This document shows positions 25,501-31,500 of a stretch of DNA of 64,000 nt, piece by piece. The translations under genes and the position numbers were made by a program. Within the stretch, counting starts at the first letter, position 1. Every line of letters starts with the position of its first letter. The notes beneath the pieces were generated by a model. The model ran no database searches and was not told the origin of the DNA. It saw only the letters and a program-made list of their open reading frames with translations. Source of the stretch: Undaria pinnatifida (taxonomy: Eukaryota > Sar > Phaeophyceae > Laminariales > Alariaceae). Location of the stretch: positions 2,692,242-2,756,241 of the forward strand of contig JABAKD010000028.1 in assembly GCA_012845835.1 (NCBI GenBank), in the 5' to 3' direction.

Positions 25501-28500
25501 TGTGTGGCCACAGAGCTTCTAGCTGCTGCTGTATTTTCGATGAATTGTGTCGTCTCTCTCTTGTGGTGTGTGGCCAGAGAGCTTGTAACTCCCTGAGATT
25601 AGGAATCAGCACGGACACCGAATGTACGGGGTGTCGCGGGGTAGAAATAGTTGGATGCGAAGAGCACGCACCTGCATTATGTTCGTGCTCCACCATCACC
25701 ACCGCCGCCTACGACGTCTAACGTCGGGGGGCATCGTGGGATGTCCTTGCGGGTTACGTGCAGATATGTCGGCATTCTTACGAGACCTGAGAACGTGGAT
25801 AACTACTACCACGCCCATAACCGCGCCTGTAGCGTGACGAAGCCCCCCCACCCCCACCCCACCCCTCGCCTCTTCCTCTCGGTCTATAGCCTCACCGCCC
25901 GCACCACCGCGCCAATAACCACGCCTGTAACGCGACGAAGCCCCCCCCCCCCTCCGTTCCGTTTTTAGCCACACACGCAGTCCATGGATGCCTTGACCCT
26001 AACGCCTGCCTGGGGCGGGCCGCACGATTCCATCGCGGAGACCGGGCCCCCGAGATCCATCTCGGAGTCGGCGGGGGTTGGGGGCAGGGTCAGCGTTAGT
26101 GGAGGCACCAGAGGAAGCATGTCGACGGGTGCGCCCGTGGCGTATTGGCACAAGCCAAGAAAATCCAGGACCATGTCGTCGCAGCTCGTGTTTTCGACCC
26201 AACCGGCGAAGGACACGCTAGAGATCCTGCAGCCGGACCCCAATCTTTGCGGTGAGTTGTAAAGGTTGATGGTGTTGCGCTTCATGGCTAGGGTTAGATC
26301 CATTATGTTTTTTTCGTTATGATATTGTTGCTTGTTGCAATGATGTGGGCATAGTTGGGCGTTTTTAAGATAGCACAATTAGCGTAATTAGGCTGTTGGT
26401 CGAGCATAACTGGCTTGTGTTTCCTACCAAGCCGGCGAAAGACGCCCTAGAGATCCTTCAGCCGGACCCCGATTTTTGCGTGCGTGAAGAAACGTTCCAC
26501 GGCTTATTTTGGGTGAGGCTTATATTTTCCCATGTGCCATACTACGTATCATTGCTGTTGGCATAAATGGGCGTGATTTAGAGCATAAAAGTAGCAAGTA
26601 TGTTGGCAAACCTTAAATGTTTTTAAGTGCGTAAGAGCAGCGTAGGTTGTGCTTTCGACCCCGCCGGCGAAGGACACGCCAGAGATCCTGCGGCTGGACC
26701 CCAGCCTTTGCGTTGGTGCCAAAAAATGCTGTTTGGCGCAAGACTCCGCAACTAACTGATATACACTGCTGTAATACACTGCTGTAATACACTAGTGATT
26801 ACTACCGGTAGAATCTAGCCGGTGACTTACCGTTTTGTGTACTATTAGTACAAAAATCCAACTCACAGTCCTACGGTTTGGAATGGTAGGACCCCGCAAA
26901 TTTTCGCCAGCACTCCACTGAAATACCTGGTGCACTGCTGTGATACACTGTATACGCTGTAATACATTGTACTCATTACTAACTAGTCGGCGGCTTACTG
27001 TTTGTATACTACCGCTATTGGTGTACAATGCTACAGTAGTAACTCACCTACTGGAGTGGTTGGACGCCGCAAAATCCCCCCCCATAATTGTTAATAACTC
27101 ATATACCAGATACACTGTATTACACTGTAATGTACTGCTGTTTTTTTTTTCGCACACTTCTACTTTCCAGCTTCTGGACAATCCATGGTCACAGGTGTCG
27201 TCCTTCCCCCCCCCCCCGGTTCTTGCCTTCAATTTTTATCGAGCATAGGGTTCAGCACTCCCACTGCTCGTCGATTTTTCATCGAATGTTGCGAACTCAC
27301 GCTCTCGCGCTTTCCGCAGTCAATTTCAGCACAAGACAAAGTCCCAACGGATTTATACGAGTATGCACTCGGCGGACTGCTGTATAGTCTACCCAACTAA
27401 TTATTACTGCGGTAGTAAGTAGTCGGTGACTTGCTATTAATACTTATAATAGTATAAAAAGCCACCTCGCTGTCCTACGGTTTGGAGTGGTGCGAGCTAC
27501 AGAGCGAGGCCGTTATTCTCGAGGCTTTGGTGTGGGAGCAAGAAGAAACTCTTGCACCATGGCGTGCCCCGGTGCTTTTTGGGCCGCCGGATGATGACCT
27601 CCGAATGGGAACCATGTCCAAGCGCCGCCACGACGTCTTTTAGCTTTCCGGACGTTTCGGTTTGGTGGGTCCTGCTGCTCCCACTACAGTACACTACTAC
27701 GCTGTTTGTTGACGTGCATTCTACTACACTATCCCGTCTGTTGCTGTATATTCTACTATTAATAGAGCGCTACGCTTTCTGTTGGTGTATTGTTTTTCGT
27801 GAGTGACAGCCGCATCCACTGCCCGCGTTTTTTCACTTTTGGGCCTAGCCGCTGCCCGTGCGCGGCGGTCTTGCATGGTGCATATCCCACCGCCGGTTAT
27901 GGTAGTGCATTTCGTGCTGCCGGTACCGGGTTCTCTTTGTTGACACGAGGACAGTCTCCTTGACGTAGCACGGGCTGGAAGGTGTACTCTTTTCGTGTGT
28001 AACACTACATCTCATCAAGTATTGGGATGTAAAATGGTATGCTTGATTTACAGGCTGCTTGGGTTGAGACAACAGACGACGGGGTATCTGCCCGCGGCCC
28101 AGTGGCCTAGCAGATAATACAAGAAAACAAGGAAGTATTGGTAAGACCACAGGCCGGGGCAGGAGGTGTTAACTACTCCAACGTTGCTTTGAATGGTCGG
28201 TGAAGGCGCCGATACAGCTGTGTAATTCATATGATATCAGTAGGTTATTAGCCTTAATTTTACTCTTTATCGTTTCTCTTTTCTAACGGAGCCGAGTTGA
28301 TATCTCGTCCGTAATTTTTGCCAACGCTAACGCTTGTAGTCACCGCCCATGTTTTTTTTCGCATTTTTTGGGCAGACGTGATGGACGTTATATGTCAGTG
28401 TATGGAGGTTCGCTCATCGACGGAAGGCTCAGAGGAGTCCAATCTGTCACAGCTTAGCGCGTGCTCTTTCAAGAAAGACTCGCATCTTGGCACAGGCTCC

Positions 28501-31500
28501 TTCAAGAAAGACTCGCACCTTGGCACAGGCTCCTTCAAGAGAGACTCCTCCAGGCGCTCCAGCATTTCTGATGTAAGTCCGCAAGTGGTACTCGAACTGC
28601 GTTTTAAAAGTGTAGTGGCAAAATGCTTCCTTGAGGAGTTGCAGCGCTTCTGGTGTGAGTCCGCACTGCTATGCTCTGTTTCTGTCGGAGGAAAAATACT
28701 CCTCAAGGCGTTCCAGCACGTCTTGTGTGTCCACGACAAGGTGTTTATACTGTGTTTTAATATGGACTCTAGGAGACAGAGGACGGGTAGGTTTTTGCGC
28801 TTTTTGGACCTGATTTTCTGCAACGCGTAGAGGGACCGATGAATGCAACACTTATGTACGTGAACAATGAGTTCGTATCAGTAGGTTTATGACTCAGAGG
28901 CCACCCGGCAAGCGCTTGGTGCAAGAGCAGTTCCGCCTGGCGAACGTGGTATAGACCGTGCAAGTATGAAAAGTCGGGAAACATCTGCTTGGAAATGTGA
29001 AATAAACTCACGGCCGACGTCCTCAAAAATATTTTTATAATATGGTGGGTTGAGGATCTCATCTGGCTACCGAGTGGAAGCTTGCACCTCGGACACAGGT
29101 AACGATCTAGATCATCTAGATCATCTGCAGTAGATCCCGCATCTGCCGTTCTGATATGTTGTGCAGGATCTGCACTATTGAGAGTACAGAGCCAACCCAG
29201 GAAGCATTTGCTAGATTATGCATATCGTACGGCTCCCACCCGGTAACATGAGCTAGACCATACAGGTCTTTTACCTGAAGTATCCAGATCATCAAGTGGG
29301 GATCGGTGATGTATCTGTCCGACGTGTGGAAGGCTGTGTACTCGTGTCCTGTTATGGTGCCGCAACTTTTTTACCCTACCTAACGTTCCTTCCCATGCCC
29401 GATGCAACGTTTTTGCTGTTGCGTTTGTCTCGTGCCCCAGCTGCTGAATAGTATTTCTTGGGAGAGCGCTATGCGCGGGTCTCTCCTCGCTAGGAACTCC
29501 TTGGCGGGGTGAGAAAGCTGGCAGCGTGTCGGGTTGACGGATGCTCGTGGCAATCAATTTTTATTGTCGGTTTTATTTCCGTTTCTTCTGCTGTTGTTGT
29601 TGTTGTTGTTGTTGTTGTTGGTGCTGCTGCTGCTGCTGCTGCTGCTGTTGTTGTTGTTGTTCAAACCACTGCGACGTTACTTGAAACACATTACCTTTCT
29701 CGGGATATGACTTTTTTTTATATATTAATAGTAGTTTGTTGCAAGTTTATTTTATCTCTTAGGTCGGGGCCGAACCATGCGTGAACACGATACGCATTCG
29801 CTGTCGATAGGCTTACACCCGTTCTGCTCCTTGTATGGGAATTGATGTTCCATTTACTCATTTACTGGCCTACTCCGGTCGTGCTTTCTTAATTTCCCCC
29901 CAGTTTTTGTGCTCCAAAACAAGTAGAACTTCGAAGTATGCTAATTTTTGTCTCGATAAATGTAAGAGCACGTCTTTCGTGCTGTTAATACCCCAGAACT
30001 GCCGTCTGCTGACATGTCCTGTGTTTCTACTATTTTCAGTGCTGGCGATAGTCCTGTAGTATATATCTATGTTTCACACTTCTACTTTCCAGCTTCTGGA
30101 CAAGCCATGGTCACAGGTGTCGTCCATTCTTCCCCCCCGGTTCTCGCCTTTAATTTTTATCGCGCATAGGGTTCAGCAATAACATTGCTCATCGATATTT
30201 CATCGAGTGTTGTGTAAATCATGTGTGTTTTATAAAAGTATTCGCGTTTTTTTGCTGTCTGGCGCAGGGCGGCGGAAGCGGCCATTTCGGAAGCCGAGCA
30301 AGAGACCCACTCCAGGAGCGGACACACCAACCGCACGAATAGCAGCAACAGCAGTAGCACCCACAGCAACCGCAGCATCACCGTCAATACGACCAGGCCG
30401 GGCATGAAACAGTGGCCGTCCTTCGACCCGGCCAGGGAACTGGGAGGAGGAAACTCGGCAACCGTCACGAGCATGGCCCAACCCGCTGTTGTCTCGCTCT
30501 CCCCTCTCGGCCAGCAGCCGCTGCAGCAGCAGCTAGAGCAAGGGCAGAAGCAGCCGCAACGGGGAAGGCCGTCTTTTGACCCTAACTCGGAGTCGGCGAT
30601 GGCGGCGAGTCTGCGCGCACCTGGGAACGCGAGGAGACAAGCGGCTGAAAGGGCTGCGAAAGCGGCGGCGGTGGAGCCTACGCACGAGGTGTGTCGATTG
30701 TATCATACTATACGAGGTGTATGAGATAGTTATGTGGCCGTCTGGCGATACATAGAGCTAATATATGTATATATATGTTCTTGTTCACGGTGCCCGAGCC
30801 CAAGCGAGCGCGAGGTTTGTTGATTGAGTGTACGAGGTGCACGAGATTGCCGTGTAATCCTTTGGCAGTGCGTAGAGACAACAGGCGTGTTTAACCCGCG
30901 GCGCCCGAACCTAATCGTGGAGTGTGTTGAGTGTACGAGGTGGTTGTGTAACCGTGTGGGAGTGCGTAGAGACCACAGGCATGCTTCTTGGAGGCTGTGC
31001 GCGAGGCGTGTTGAATGTACGAGGTGTAAGAGATGGTTGCAGGGGTGTCGTTACGTTGCTACCGATAGGTTGCGGTAACATTCAGCCGTATGCGTAACAA
31101 AAAAAAACTTGCGTCCCCTATATCCCCGCTGTTACTTAATTTTGGAAACCTTTACCACCAGGGGATGGCTAACGTTAATCCCCTCCCGGGGATGGTACTG
31201 ACGAGTACCCGATATTACCGTACGTTCACATACGTGACTCCAGAGGCTGAAAAGGTGTAATTTTCCATGTGCATTTGTATTTGTGTTGCTTGATAACGAT
31301 CGACGGTCCTTTCTGCGTTCACGAAGGTGGCGATTGGCGGAGGTAATATGCCTCACGGGACGCCCAACACGATGGCTAGAGAGACGTCAAGAGAAAGCAC
31401 CACCGCGAGGATATTCAACGCCGCCGCTGCTAGGCCTGCTGCTGCCACTGCTGGTACTACTGCTGCTTCTGCTGCTGCTGGCGTTGGTGGAATTGGTGGG

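Noticed and set aside
28573-28830. Unspliced continuation of HSF exon G
   Set aside because: The first donor is a consensus GTAAGT and the downstream text consists of decayed copies of the exon edge. Only the first 80 bp are kept as a possible alternative exon end.
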